This document shows positions 45,638-54,300 of a stretch of 64,000 nt of DNA, one piece after another; the first letter of the stretch is position 1, and each line of letters opens with the position of its first letter. The stretch spans positions 2,976,001 through 3,040,000 of the forward strand of contig NZ_AP012547.1 in assembly GCF_000828635.1 (NCBI RefSeq). Reading direction: 5' to 3'. The notes beneath the pieces were generated by a model. That model was given only the letters and a program-made list of their open reading frames with translations. It searched no databases and was not told where the DNA came from. The position numbers and the translations under genes were made by a program. Origin of the DNA: Sulfuritalea hydrogenivorans sk43H. GTDB lineage: Bacteria > Pseudomonadota > Gammaproteobacteria > Burkholderiales > Rhodocyclaceae.

Positions 45638-46956
45638 GAGTCGGCGCTGGCGGTACGGCGAATTATCATCTCCCGCACCAGATCGATGTGCCCGCGCAGG
45701 GTGTAGAGCATGTCGGAAAACGTCAGCGGGGTTCGTATCCGGCTGGCATCCGTCTCGATGCCGTCGAGCTTGGCCAGCCATTCGGCGCGGCTGTGCCGGT
45801 CCGGATTTTCGTTCAGTTCGTTTTCAAGGAACTTCAATTCGCCGTAGCGCCGGTAGATGCGCGAACGCACCCGCCAGCCATAAATCTGCGGCGCGAACTT
45901 GAACAGCGGCACCAACACCGCCAGCAAAGGCACCAGCATCACCACCATGCGGTCGATCAGCGTCGCCGCCCAGAACGGCAAGTAGCGCTGCAGGAAGGGC
46001 TTGCCGGACTTGTAGTAGCGCTCCGCTTCTTTCGACAGCGGAAATTCGGTATGCCCGGCACGAGGAAATTCACCGGGTTTCTGGAACACGCCGGGCGCGC
46101 CATGCACCTCGCTCGCCGCCTGCATCAGCAGGTCGATCAGGGCCGGATGCATGCCCTCGCGCACCAGCAGCGTTGCCATCGGCGACACCAGTTGCGTATC
46201 GTGCGGCGGAATGTCCAGTGTCAGATCGATGGCCCCGCGCGGCAGCACCAGCCGGGCCAGATAAGGGAAACGCCGCGTGTAGGCATCGGCATGCGTCAGG
46301 CTCATCAGGCGCACACCCGGCGTGTACAGCAGCGCCCACACCAGCGAGGACTGCGTCGGCCCGACGACGAACACGGCATCGAGCTCGTTCCTCTGCAACC
46401 GCTCGACCAGGCCCAGGCCGCCGGCTTCGACCAGCTTCGTGTTTTTCGCATCGATGCCGTTGGCGGCCAGCAACTCCATGGCCAGATAATGCGTACCGCT
46501 GCCCGCACCGCCCACCGCCACCCGCTTGCCCTTGAGATCGAGCAGCTTGTCGCTGCCGCGCAAGGCCGCCTCGCGGTAGAAAATCCACAACGGTTCGTAA
46601 TAGATGTCGCCCAGCGAAACCAGTTCATCCTCTTCACCCGGACGCGCCGTGCCACCCTGGATGAACGCCGCATCGACCTCGAATTCCGGGTTGCGCAGCC
46701 GCTCCAGGTTCTCGGTCGAGCCGGCGGAGGGCTTCTCCACCAGTGCGATGCCGTAACGCGCCAGCACATCCTTGTAGCGCGCGGCAAAGCGCTGGTAGGC
46801 GCCGCCCTCGCCGCCGGTACTGACGACCAGCCGGTCCGGTGGCGCCGGCTTGATGAACTGTGCAGCCAGCCAGAACGCACCGATCACCAGCAGCAGGGAA
46901 GGCAGCGCGACGAACACGATATCGCGCCAGGAAAGGAGTTTGAGTTTTTCGGGCAT
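45634..46956 (-). CDS. TAXI-family solute receptor-like membrane protein
   Basis: A 440-residue protein with an N-terminal membrane anchor (about 12-34), a TAXI-type periplasmic binding domain (about 42-320, with VVSTGGEGGAYQRFA and GGAGSGTHYLAMELL), and a hydrophobic pair near 330-360 before a cytoplasmic helical tail. TAXI proteins usually deliver substrate to fused TRAP permeases, but no permease is adjacent, so it may be a sensor or a scaffold. Its last residues RRTASADS and stop codon come from a dispersed-motif copy. The 3' ends of this gene and rfaE2 overlap by 4 bases. Confidence 0.85.
   Translation of the reverse strand: MPEKLKLLSWRDIVFVALPSLLLVIGAFWLAAQFIKPAPPDRLVVSTGGEGGAYQRFAARYKDVLARYGIALVEKPSAGSTENLERLRNPEFEVDAAFIQGGTARPGEEDELVSLGDIYYEPLWIFYREAALRGSDKLLDLKGKRVAVGGAGSGTHYLAMELLAANGIDAKNTKLVEAGGLGLVERLQRNELDAVFVVGPTQSSLVWALLYTPGVRLMSLTHADAYTRRFPYLARLVLPRGAIDLTLDIPPHDTQLVSPMATLLVREGMHPALIDLLMQAASEVHGAPGVFQKPGEFPRAGHTEFPLSKEAERYYKSGKPFLQRYLPFWAATLIDRMVVMLVPLLAVLVPLFKFAPQIYGWRVRSRIYRRYGELKFLENELNENPDRHSRAEWLAKLDGIETDASRIRTPLTFSDMLYTLRGHIDLVREMIIRRTASADS
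45639..45660 (+). repeat. Dispersed 22-bp motif copy at convergent gene ends
   Basis: It is a perfect consensus copy. It starts 2 bases after the rfaE2 stop and encodes RRTASADS as the C-terminus of the convergent TAXI gene. Confidence 0.85.
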
Positions 46957-47020
46957 GGTCTCGTGGCCTGGCTCGGTTGGCGAACATTATCCTGAATCGG
47001 CGCCTGACGAAACACCGGTG

Positions 47021-47728
47021 CTACTGCAATATCTCCGTGCTGATCAGCCTTCCATCATCGTAAGTAACCTCGATTCTCATGACGGCGCCGACCTTCTGGC
47101 CGTGAAGCTCCCCCGGCTTGAAGCGCAGCGACTGGAATGCGTCGACGGCAGTGGCGGTAAAAATCTCGGGGAGGCTCGTGGATTCCACGGAAACCTTGGA
47201 GGCCAGGCCGAACGGATTGATCCACAGTGTCAGGATCACCTTGCCGGAGGCGACGATCGGTCGTAGCCGCGGGGGATCGAGATTGGCCTCGGCCAAGGGC
47301 TGGGGACGCACGGTCAGAAAGCTCGTCGGGTAATAAATGACTCCGGGCAGAGGCAGCAGATCGGCACCGTCCATGCGGCTGTCGGTTGGTTTCAACGGAT
47401 CCTTCGTTACCGGTTTGGGATCCCGCTCCGACAATTCGGCGTGCGCGGCACCCTCTTTCGGCGGATGCCAATCCTCGGCTCTCAGGCTATGGAACGGCGT
47501 CAGCGTCACGGAAAAACTGGGCGGCGCTTTCTGGCCGCCCGGCGCGACAGACGGGGCAAAACTGGCGACCGTGCCAAACACGGGAGAAAACAGGACAAGC
47601 AGATGGAGCGCGCAGGAACACGCCAGCGGCAGTGCCAGGCAACGTGCACCGGAAGCGTAATGCCGGGCATCTCCGGTGGCCGGGCCAGCGGGAAGCCGCG
47701 AAGGGGGAACATCCAATCGACCGTTCAT
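47021..47728 (-). CDS. TonB-like energy transducer / TonB C-terminal domain protein
   Basis: The 235-residue protein has a short cytoplasmic N-terminus, one membrane helix (about 30-57, CLALPLACSCALHLLVLF), a Pro/Lys-rich periplasmic linker and a TonB-type C-terminal domain (about 145-235, with VILTLWINPFGLASKVSVE and AFQSLRFKPGE). It lacks the usual long EP/KP repeats and no exbBD genes are near, so its role as a receptor energiser is uncertain. It is divergent from the pilin cluster; the 149-bp gap between them shows no clear promoter box. Confidence 0.75.
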   Translation of the reverse strand: MNGRLDVPPSRLPAGPATGDARHYASGARCLALPLACSCALHLLVLFSPVFGTVASFAPSVAPGGQKAPPSFSVTLTPFHSLRAEDWHPPKEGAAHAELSERDPKPVTKDPLKPTDSRMDGADLLPLPGVIYYPTSFLTVRPQPLAEANLDPPRLRPIVASGKVILTLWINPFGLASKVSVESTSLPEIFTATAVDAFQSLRFKPGELHGQKVGAVMRIEVTYDDGRLISTEILQ

Positions 47729-47877
47729 ACCGGATAGTGCACCGTATGTCGGGCCGGCTGTACTAAATACCCCACAACGCTATCATGCAGATAATTGCGA
47801 TACATTTTCGGGTGCTGCGGGTTCGTTGTGCCGCATCAGGGTTCTCTTCCAAGTATTGCTTACAGCCGAGGTTGCCA

Positions 47878-48330
47878 ATGAAAACACAAAACGGATTCTC
47901 TCTGGTCGAACTGATGATCGTTGTTGTCATCATGGGCATCTTGATGGCCATCGCGCTTCCCAACTATTCGGATTATGTGATCAGGGGCAAGATTCCGGAC
48001 GCAACGTCGACCCTGTCGACCAAGCGCGTGCAAATGGAGCAGTTTTTCCAGGATAACCGCACTTATGTCGCCGCACCGGCGTGTACCGCGGATACGACAA
48101 GCAGCAAGCAGTTCGACTTCTCATGCTCGGTTGCCGGTTCGGCCACCAATTTCACGCTGCAAGCCGCGGGCAAGAGCGGCATGGCGGGTTTCACCTACAG
48201 AATTGACGAGAGCGGCAACAAGTCAACCGTCATCGCCGCCCCGGCCCCAGACAGATGGCAAACAACTTCGCCCACCCCGCCTGCGACTACTGGGGGTTGC
48301 TGGGTTACCAACGTGGGGGGGTCGTGCTGA
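47878..48330 (+). CDS. pilE: Type IV pilin-like protein (PilE family)
   Basis: A 150-residue pilin with prepilin peptidase site MKTQNG/FSLVELM, Glu5 of the mature form and the long N-terminal helix. A globular part with four Cys residues follows, two of them near the end as expected for the disulfide-bonded D-region. It resembles minor pilins PilE/ComP. ATG 47878 is the only start that gives a proper short leader. It opens the cluster, whereas in Pseudomonas pilE is last. Its stop overlaps the next start by a few bases. Confidence 0.9.
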   Translation: MKTQNGFSLVELMIVVVIMGILMAIALPNYSDYVIRGKIPDATSTLSTKRVQMEQFFQDNRTYVAAPACTADTTSSKQFDFSCSVAGSATNFTLQAAGKSGMAGFTYRIDESGNKSTVIAAPAPDRWQTTSPTPPATTGGCWVTNVGGSC

Positions 48331-48956
48331 ACCTGCAACATCGTCAGCACGGCATGAGCCTGGTCGAATTGGCGATCGGGCTCGTGATCATCGGGTCGCT
48401 GCTTGCCTTGGCAGCGCCCAGCTATACGGCGTGGATCCAGAATACCAAGATTCGCACCACGGCCGAGGCCATCCTGAACGGCCTCCAGTTGGCGCGCACC
48501 GAAGCTGTCCGGCGCAACGCCCAGATCCGCTTCAATCTCACCGACACGCTGACGGCAACCTGCGTGGTATCGGCAAACGGCACCAACTGGATAGTGAGTT
48601 TTGATGATCCATCCGGCCTGTGCGCCAATGGCCTGCTGAATGAAGCCCAGGATGCGGGCGACTCGGCGGTCAGCCCCGCGCCGCGCATGATCCAGGTCAG
48701 GCCGTCGAGCGAAGGCTCGACCGGCGTCGCGGTAGCAGCCGACCAGTCTTCCATTATGTTCAATGGCCTGGGACGAGTCATCCCGGTTCCCGGCGCGGCG
48801 ATCAATATCAATGTTTCCAATCCGGCGGCGGGTACTTGCGCCACTATCGGCGGCGGCGGCGGCCCGGTGCGCTGCATGCGCGTGGCGGTTTCGGCAGGAG
48901 GCCAGATCCGCCTGTGCGACCCGGCCCGCGCCAATACGGATCCCGTGGGGTGCTAG
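48324..48956 (+). CDS. fimT: Type IV pilus minor pilin FimT/GspH-like
   Basis: A 210-residue pseudopilin. The prepilin site is QHG/MSLVELAIGLVIIG, followed by SYTAWIQNTKIRTTAEAILNGLQLARTEAV, which is typical of FimT/FimU/GspH. Start GTG 48324 overlaps the pilE stop and follows a run of seven G residues that can act as ribosome site. FimT proteins are minor pilins; some bind DNA during uptake. Confidence 0.85.
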   Translation: MLNLQHRQHGMSLVELAIGLVIIGSLLALAAPSYTAWIQNTKIRTTAEAILNGLQLARTEAVRRNAQIRFNLTDTLTATCVVSANGTNWIVSFDDPSGLCANGLLNEAQDAGDSAVSPAPRMIQVRPSSEGSTGVAVAADQSSIMFNGLGRVIPVPGAAININVSNPAAGTCATIGGGGGPVRCMRVAVSAGGQIRLCDPARANTDPVGC

Positions 48957-48957
48957 C

Positions 48958-49539
48958 ATGATTGCCCATCATCCCGCGATGTCATCCCGAAACAGCCAAT
49001 CCGGAATAATGATTCTGGAAGCGCTGATTGCCATCCTGATCTTTTCCTTCGGCATTCTGGCCATCGTGGCCTTGCAGGCGGTATCGGTAAAGCTGGCGGG
49101 GGATGCCAAGTATCGCTCCGATGCCAGCATGCTGGCGGAGGAACTGCTCGCCGAAATGTGGACCAGCGATCGTGTTCCGGCCAACATGAGTGCCCTTTTT
49201 GCCACCGGTGCCGACGCCTGCACCGCGCAGACCGCCGGCGTTGCGGCAGCCGCCACCGCGTGTGCCGCATGTACCGCAGACCCCTACAGCACGGCTTGCC
49301 AGAGTTACCCAACCTATACAACGTGGTTCGGGTACCGATCCCCCCCGGCCGCCACCGATCCGCTGCCGGATCGAAGGACGGTGGCTCACTCCCTGCCCGG
49401 CACGGCGACCAATCCGCCGACCGTTGTCGTCGATACCTCGGCCGGCGCGACCTCGGGCACCGTCACCGTCACAGTGCGCTGGCAGGCGCCCAACGATGGC
49501 ACGCCTCATGCCCATACGGTCACGGCGCAGATCAGGTAG
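48958..49539 (+). CDS. pilV: Type IV pilus modification/minor pilin PilV
   Basis: The 193-residue protein has a prepilin site QSG/IMILEALIAILIFSFGILA, where Met-Ile-Leu-Glu keeps Glu5. A region with VSVKLAGDAKYRSDASMLAEELLAEMW follows, the standard PilV block. ATG 48958 starts one base after the fimT stop. The C-terminal part is Thr/Ala-rich with several Cys. It is part of the coupled minor-pilin set. Confidence 0.88.
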   Translation: MIAHHPAMSSRNSQSGIMILEALIAILIFSFGILAIVALQAVSVKLAGDAKYRSDASMLAEELLAEMWTSDRVPANMSALFATGADACTAQTAGVAAAATACAACTADPYSTACQSYPTYTTWFGYRSPPAATDPLPDRRTVAHSLPGTATNPPTVVVDTSAGATSGTVTVTVRWQAPNDGTPHAHTVTAQIR

Positions 49540-49542
49540 GAG

Positions 49543-50655
49543 ATGCACTTGTTAGCCACGACACCCTATTCTTTCCCTCGAAGCGAGTATCGCCGCCACA
49601 AGGGATTCAGCCTGGTCGAAGTCATGGTCGGCATGGTGATCGGCATGATCGGCATCATCGTCATGATGCAGCTGTTTTCCCTGACCGAGGGTCAGAAGCG
49701 TGCGACTACGGGCAGCGGCGATGCGCAAAGCGCGGGCGCCATTGCCCTCTACGGCTTGCAGCGCGACATCCGCCAGAGCGGGTATGGCATTACCGATATC
49801 CGGCTGCTGGGCTGCAATATTCTGCTGCGCGCCGGCGTGACCCTCAATTCCATCGCACCGGTGACGATCAACCACGCCTCCATCCCGGCCGGCGATCCGA
49901 ATACCGACACGCTGCTGATCGTTTATGGCAACTCCAACAGTTCGCCGCAAGGCGAAGTCATCACGGACCAGACTTCGGCCGCCACGCCGCCCTATACCGT
50001 CGCCGCGCTTGCTTCGTTTTTGGTCAACGACCGGGTCATCGCCGCGCCGGCAACCCGGCTGACGCCCTGCAGCCTGATGCTGGATACCGTTACCGGCGTC
50101 GGCGCCAATGTGGCCGTGACCACCGGCAGCGCCGGCATGGGCCAAGGAACCCTGTTCAGTCTCGGACAGGCGCCGAAAGTGCTGGTCTACGCCGTGCATC
50201 GCGGCAACCTTACGGTCTGCGATTACATGACCAGCAACTGCGCCGCCGCCTGCACGATGACCGACGGCCCCGCCGCAACGGCAGTCGGCGGATCGTGCAA
50301 CGCCTCCTGGGTGCCGATTGCCAGCAATGTCGTCAGTCTGCGCGCCGAATACGGCCGTGACACGTCCATACCGATGGATGCGATCGTTGACACCTATGAC
50401 CAGACCACCCCCGCCACAGCTTGTGGCTGGTCAATGGCGGCGGCACTCAGGTTGGCATTGGTGGTGCGTAGCGGCCAGTTCGAAAAGACGGTGGTTACCG
50501 CCGGGGCTCCGGTCTGGGCGGGAACCACGAGCGCCACCCCGGTACCGATCAACCTGACAACCGAGGCCAACTGGCAGAACTATCGTTACAAGCTCTACCA
50601 GACCACGGTACCGCTGCGGAATGTCTCCTGGCTGGGAGTGCAAGCAGGATGCTGA
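49543..50655 (+). CDS. pilW: Type IV pilus minor pilin PilW
   Basis: A 370-residue PilW protein with prepilin site HKG/FSLVEVMVGMVIGMIGIIVM. The conserved QRDIRQSGYG segment follows, and the rest is a large beta-rich globular domain with many Cys residues. It starts 3 bases after pilV and overlaps the pilX start by 7 bases. It works with PilV, PilX and PilY1 at the pilus tip or priming complex. Confidence 0.9.
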   Translation: MHLLATTPYSFPRSEYRRHKGFSLVEVMVGMVIGMIGIIVMMQLFSLTEGQKRATTGSGDAQSAGAIALYGLQRDIRQSGYGITDIRLLGCNILLRAGVTLNSIAPVTINHASIPAGDPNTDTLLIVYGNSNSSPQGEVITDQTSAATPPYTVAALASFLVNDRVIAAPATRLTPCSLMLDTVTGVGANVAVTTGSAGMGQGTLFSLGQAPKVLVYAVHRGNLTVCDYMTSNCAAACTMTDGPAATAVGGSCNASWVPIASNVVSLRAEYGRDTSIPMDAIVDTYDQTTPATACGWSMAAALRLALVVRSGQFEKTVVTAGAPVWAGTTSATPVPINLTTEANWQNYRYKLYQTTVPLRNVSWLGVQAGC

Positions 50656-51296
50656 TCAAACCTCTGCCCAATCGGATGCGCCAAATCCCACCCTCGCGTC
50701 AGCGCGGCGTGGTGCTCATGATTGCCCTGATCATGCTCGTGGCCATGACGCTTGGCGGCATCGCCCTGGTGCGCTCGGTGAACATGACCAACATCATCGC
50801 CGGCAACCTGACGTTCCAGCAGGGCGCCACCAACTCCGGCGATACCGGCATCGAAGTTGCCGTCAACTGGCTCGAGACCAATAGCGGCGCCCAGCTCTAC
50901 ACCAGCGTCGCCGCCCAAGGTTACTCCGCCATACGGCAAGACCCGGGCGCTGGAGTGAACTGGGACACCTTCTGGCGCACGGTGCTGGTCAATCAGGCCG
51001 TCACGGTCAACCCGGCTGCCCCCGGTACTTTCATGGTCTACACGGCATCGGCGCCGAATTCCGCCGGAAATACTGTTTCCTATGCCATTCAGCGCCTGTG
51101 CGCCCAGCCCCTGCCGCCCAGCAGCGCCGGCGCCGGGTGTTCCCAGCCGCCGGCCACCATCAGCACCGGCAGCAGCAGCAAGGGCGCCGGCGTGGTAGCC
51201 CTGACTTACGGCAGCCAAGTCTATTACCGGATCACCTCGCGCATCGCGGGGCCCCGCAACACCGTCAGCTACGTTCAGGCGATCGTGGCCTTGTAG
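50649..51296 (+). CDS. pilX: Type IV pilus assembly protein PilX
   Basis: The 215-residue protein begins with SRQRGVVLMIALIMLVAMTLGGIALVRS, the usual PilX helix, where the classic prepilin Glu5 is replaced. NIIAGNLTFQQGATNSGDTGIE follows as in other PilX proteins. AGCAGGATG provides a ribosome site and the start overlaps pilW. It is coupled to PilY1 downstream with a 24-base gap holding GGAAGGAA. Confidence 0.88.
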   Translation: MLIKPLPNRMRQIPPSRQRGVVLMIALIMLVAMTLGGIALVRSVNMTNIIAGNLTFQQGATNSGDTGIEVAVNWLETNSGAQLYTSVAAQGYSAIRQDPGAGVNWDTFWRTVLVNQAVTVNPAAPGTFMVYTASAPNSAGNTVSYAIQRLCAQPLPPSSAGAGCSQPPATISTGSSSKGAGVVALTYGSQVYYRITSRIAGPRNTVSYVQAIVAL

Positions 51297-51320
51297 TGCA
51301 TCGAAGGAAGGAAAATCATC

Positions 51321-54300
51321 ATGAATAGCAGATTACTCAGGGGCATCGGTCAGGCGCTGCTATTTCTCGGCGCGGCGTCCGGCACCCAAGGTGCCGTGAC
51401 GAGCATCTCGTCGGCCCCGCTGGTGACCTCGGGCGCCTCGGCGGTGCTGCCTAATCTGATGTTTATCCTTGACGATTCAGGTAGCATGGACTCGGATTAC
51501 ATGCCCGACTGGGCTAACGACAATAGCCCCGGCGTCAATCTATACAAAAACAGTCGTTTCAACGGCGTCGCCTACGACCCGGCGGTGACTTATCAGAAAC
51601 CGGTCAGATATGCCACCGACGGCACCCTGGATACCACCACCTATCCCAGCCAGACCGGTACCTCGGCAACGACAGGAGCCAATACCGGGGTAGCGATGCC
51701 CAACTGGAAGGCGGTCAAGAACGATGCCTACGGCGTGCAAAGCACCAGCACCAGCGATCTGACCAGTTCGGCTTACTTCTACACCTTCCTGGCCGGCGAG
51801 TATTGCACCAATGTCAAGCAACAAACCTGCGCGGCAGGTACCGCGCCGAGCGTAACCCATCCGGTCACGGCCTACCTGCGCTGGTGCGACAGTGCAGCGC
51901 ATACCAGCAATGATAAGCCCGTCGCGGCGCCCCCCAAAGGTTGCCAGGCAGTGTGGACCAATGACGCTTTCTTCTATCCACGCTATCCGGGTCTGTTCCT
52001 CGGCACGAGCGCAACCACCTCATTCACGGTATCGGCGTCTACCAACGCAATAGTGACCGGCATCACCGCCAATGGCCTGCAAATCCTGAATGCCTCGACC
52101 GCAAGTTCCAGCACCCCGAGCACGGTCGCGTCCAACATCGTTGCGGGAATCAATGCCTGCACCCTTTTTGCGAAGGGAAATTGTCAGGTTGCCGGCTATA
52201 GCGCCACTCGTAGCAGCTCCACGGTAACCATCACCGCGCCAGCGACCATTGGCACCACCAATGTCAATGCCAATGGCTACGCGGTAGTCATGTCATTCTC
52301 CAACACGCTGCAAACAACGTCGCCGGCCAAGAGCGGAGCATCGCCTTTCACGATGACGGCGTTCGCCGGTTACGATGCCACCAATGGTTATGTGCCGGGT
52401 AGCAATGTGGGCACCGAGATCGTATCCACCAACAACAGCTACCCCTATCCCGGCACCGCCACCAAGGCATCCACGCGCACCGACTGTGCCGGAACCACCT
52501 GCACCTACACCGAGGAAATGACCAATTACGCCAACTGGTATACCTACTACCGTACGCGCATGCAGATGATGAAAACCTCCACCAGCATCGCCTTTCAGCC
52601 GGTGGGCGCGACCTACCGGGTCGGGTATTTCAGCATCAACAACAATACCGGCACAGATTTTCTCAATGTGTCGGATTTCAACATGACGCAGAAGCGGGCC
52701 TGGTATGCCAAGCTGTTTGCCGCCAATCCCAACAACAGCACACCGCTGCACCCGGCCATGACCAATGCCGGACGCATCTATGCCGGCATGAAGAATGGCG
52801 ACACCTTCAACGGCAGCGTGGTGGTCGACCCGATGCAGTATTCCTGTCAGCAGAATTTCACCATACTGTCGACCGACGGCTACTGGAACTCGGGCAGCGG
52901 CTACAAGCTGAATGGCACAACCACGGTTGGCCAACAGGATGGCACGGAGGTCCGGCCCTTCGTCGACTCAAGCATCGTCACCGATACGACGGTGACGCCC
53001 TGGAGCAAGGTGGATCGCAAGACCACGGTAACGCCTGTCGTTACCACCACGCCTTACACGCGCACGATCACCACCGTCGCCACCGCCACACCGACCCTCC
53101 CCACTTCGTGTTTGCTGGACAACGGAAGCAACTCGAGCGGTTCCGCCAAAACCTGGTGCATCACGACCTCCGGCAACAGCAATTCCAATCAGCGCTATGA
53201 GTGCAACCAGCTCGATGCCGGCGGCAACAAAGTCTATGCATGCCGTGGCAACAGCGCGGCGGCCACACTGCCGACTGGGGGTGCAGCGTGCAAGACCGAC
53301 GTTGATGACAATTCCATCTACTGCATTTTCAACAACAGCGCTCCGGCGGGCGCCCTTTCTTGCGAGCAAGTCCGCTCGGGCAACAATTTGTACGGCTGCC
53401 GGTTCCAGTGTCCCGCCGGTCAGTCGGCGGTCAGCGTGCAGACCCAGACATCGCCCCGCACACTCACCGGGAGCATCACCTCCGAAGACGACTTCACCTC
53501 GACCTTCAACCGGACTGTCGTGATCACCAATGGCGTCGCCGCGCCGCCAACTGACAGCCTCCCCACCGTAAGCGTTGTCAACGTCACACCCGCCACGATG
53601 GATGCAGGCTCTGTCGATTCCGGGGTTCCCGACGGCAGCAACCCCGCACTGTGGACCAACAGCGGATCCGCGGTCGTCAGTTGCTCCGCCAGCCCGCCCG
53701 CCGCCGGCACCAGCCCCGGCGTTGCCGGTGCTGCGACTACCGTCAACGGCACGCCAGTCGTTACCACCACTATTGCCGGAGTCAACACGGCAGGTGCGTC
53801 CACCACGACCAGCGTAGGTAGCGGCGGCACCTCGAATACCCTGGCCGACGTGGCGGAGTATTACTACAAGACCGACCTGCGCACTGCGGCATTGACCAAC
53901 TGCACCGGCGTGATAGTGCCCCCGGCAACGGCAGGCAGCGACGTTTGCAGCAACGACGTACCGGCCACAGGAGAAGATGCGGCGTCCTGGCAACACATGA
54001 CCACCTTCACCCTCGGCCTCGGGGCGTCAGGCAAGATGCTGTTCTCGCCCAGCTATGCCTCCGCCACGACCACCATCGATGATTACTATGCGATCAAGAA
54101 TGGCATATCCGCCGACGGCGTGGCGGGTATCTGCACCTGGCAGGCCACGGGCACACAATGCAACTGGCCGGTGCCGGTGAGCAATACGATGACCACCATC
54201 GACGACTTGTGGCACACCGCAGTCAATGGCCGTGGCACTTACTTCAGCGCCACCAACCCGGCAACACTTTCGGCCGGCCTGTCCAGCGCCTTGTCGGGCG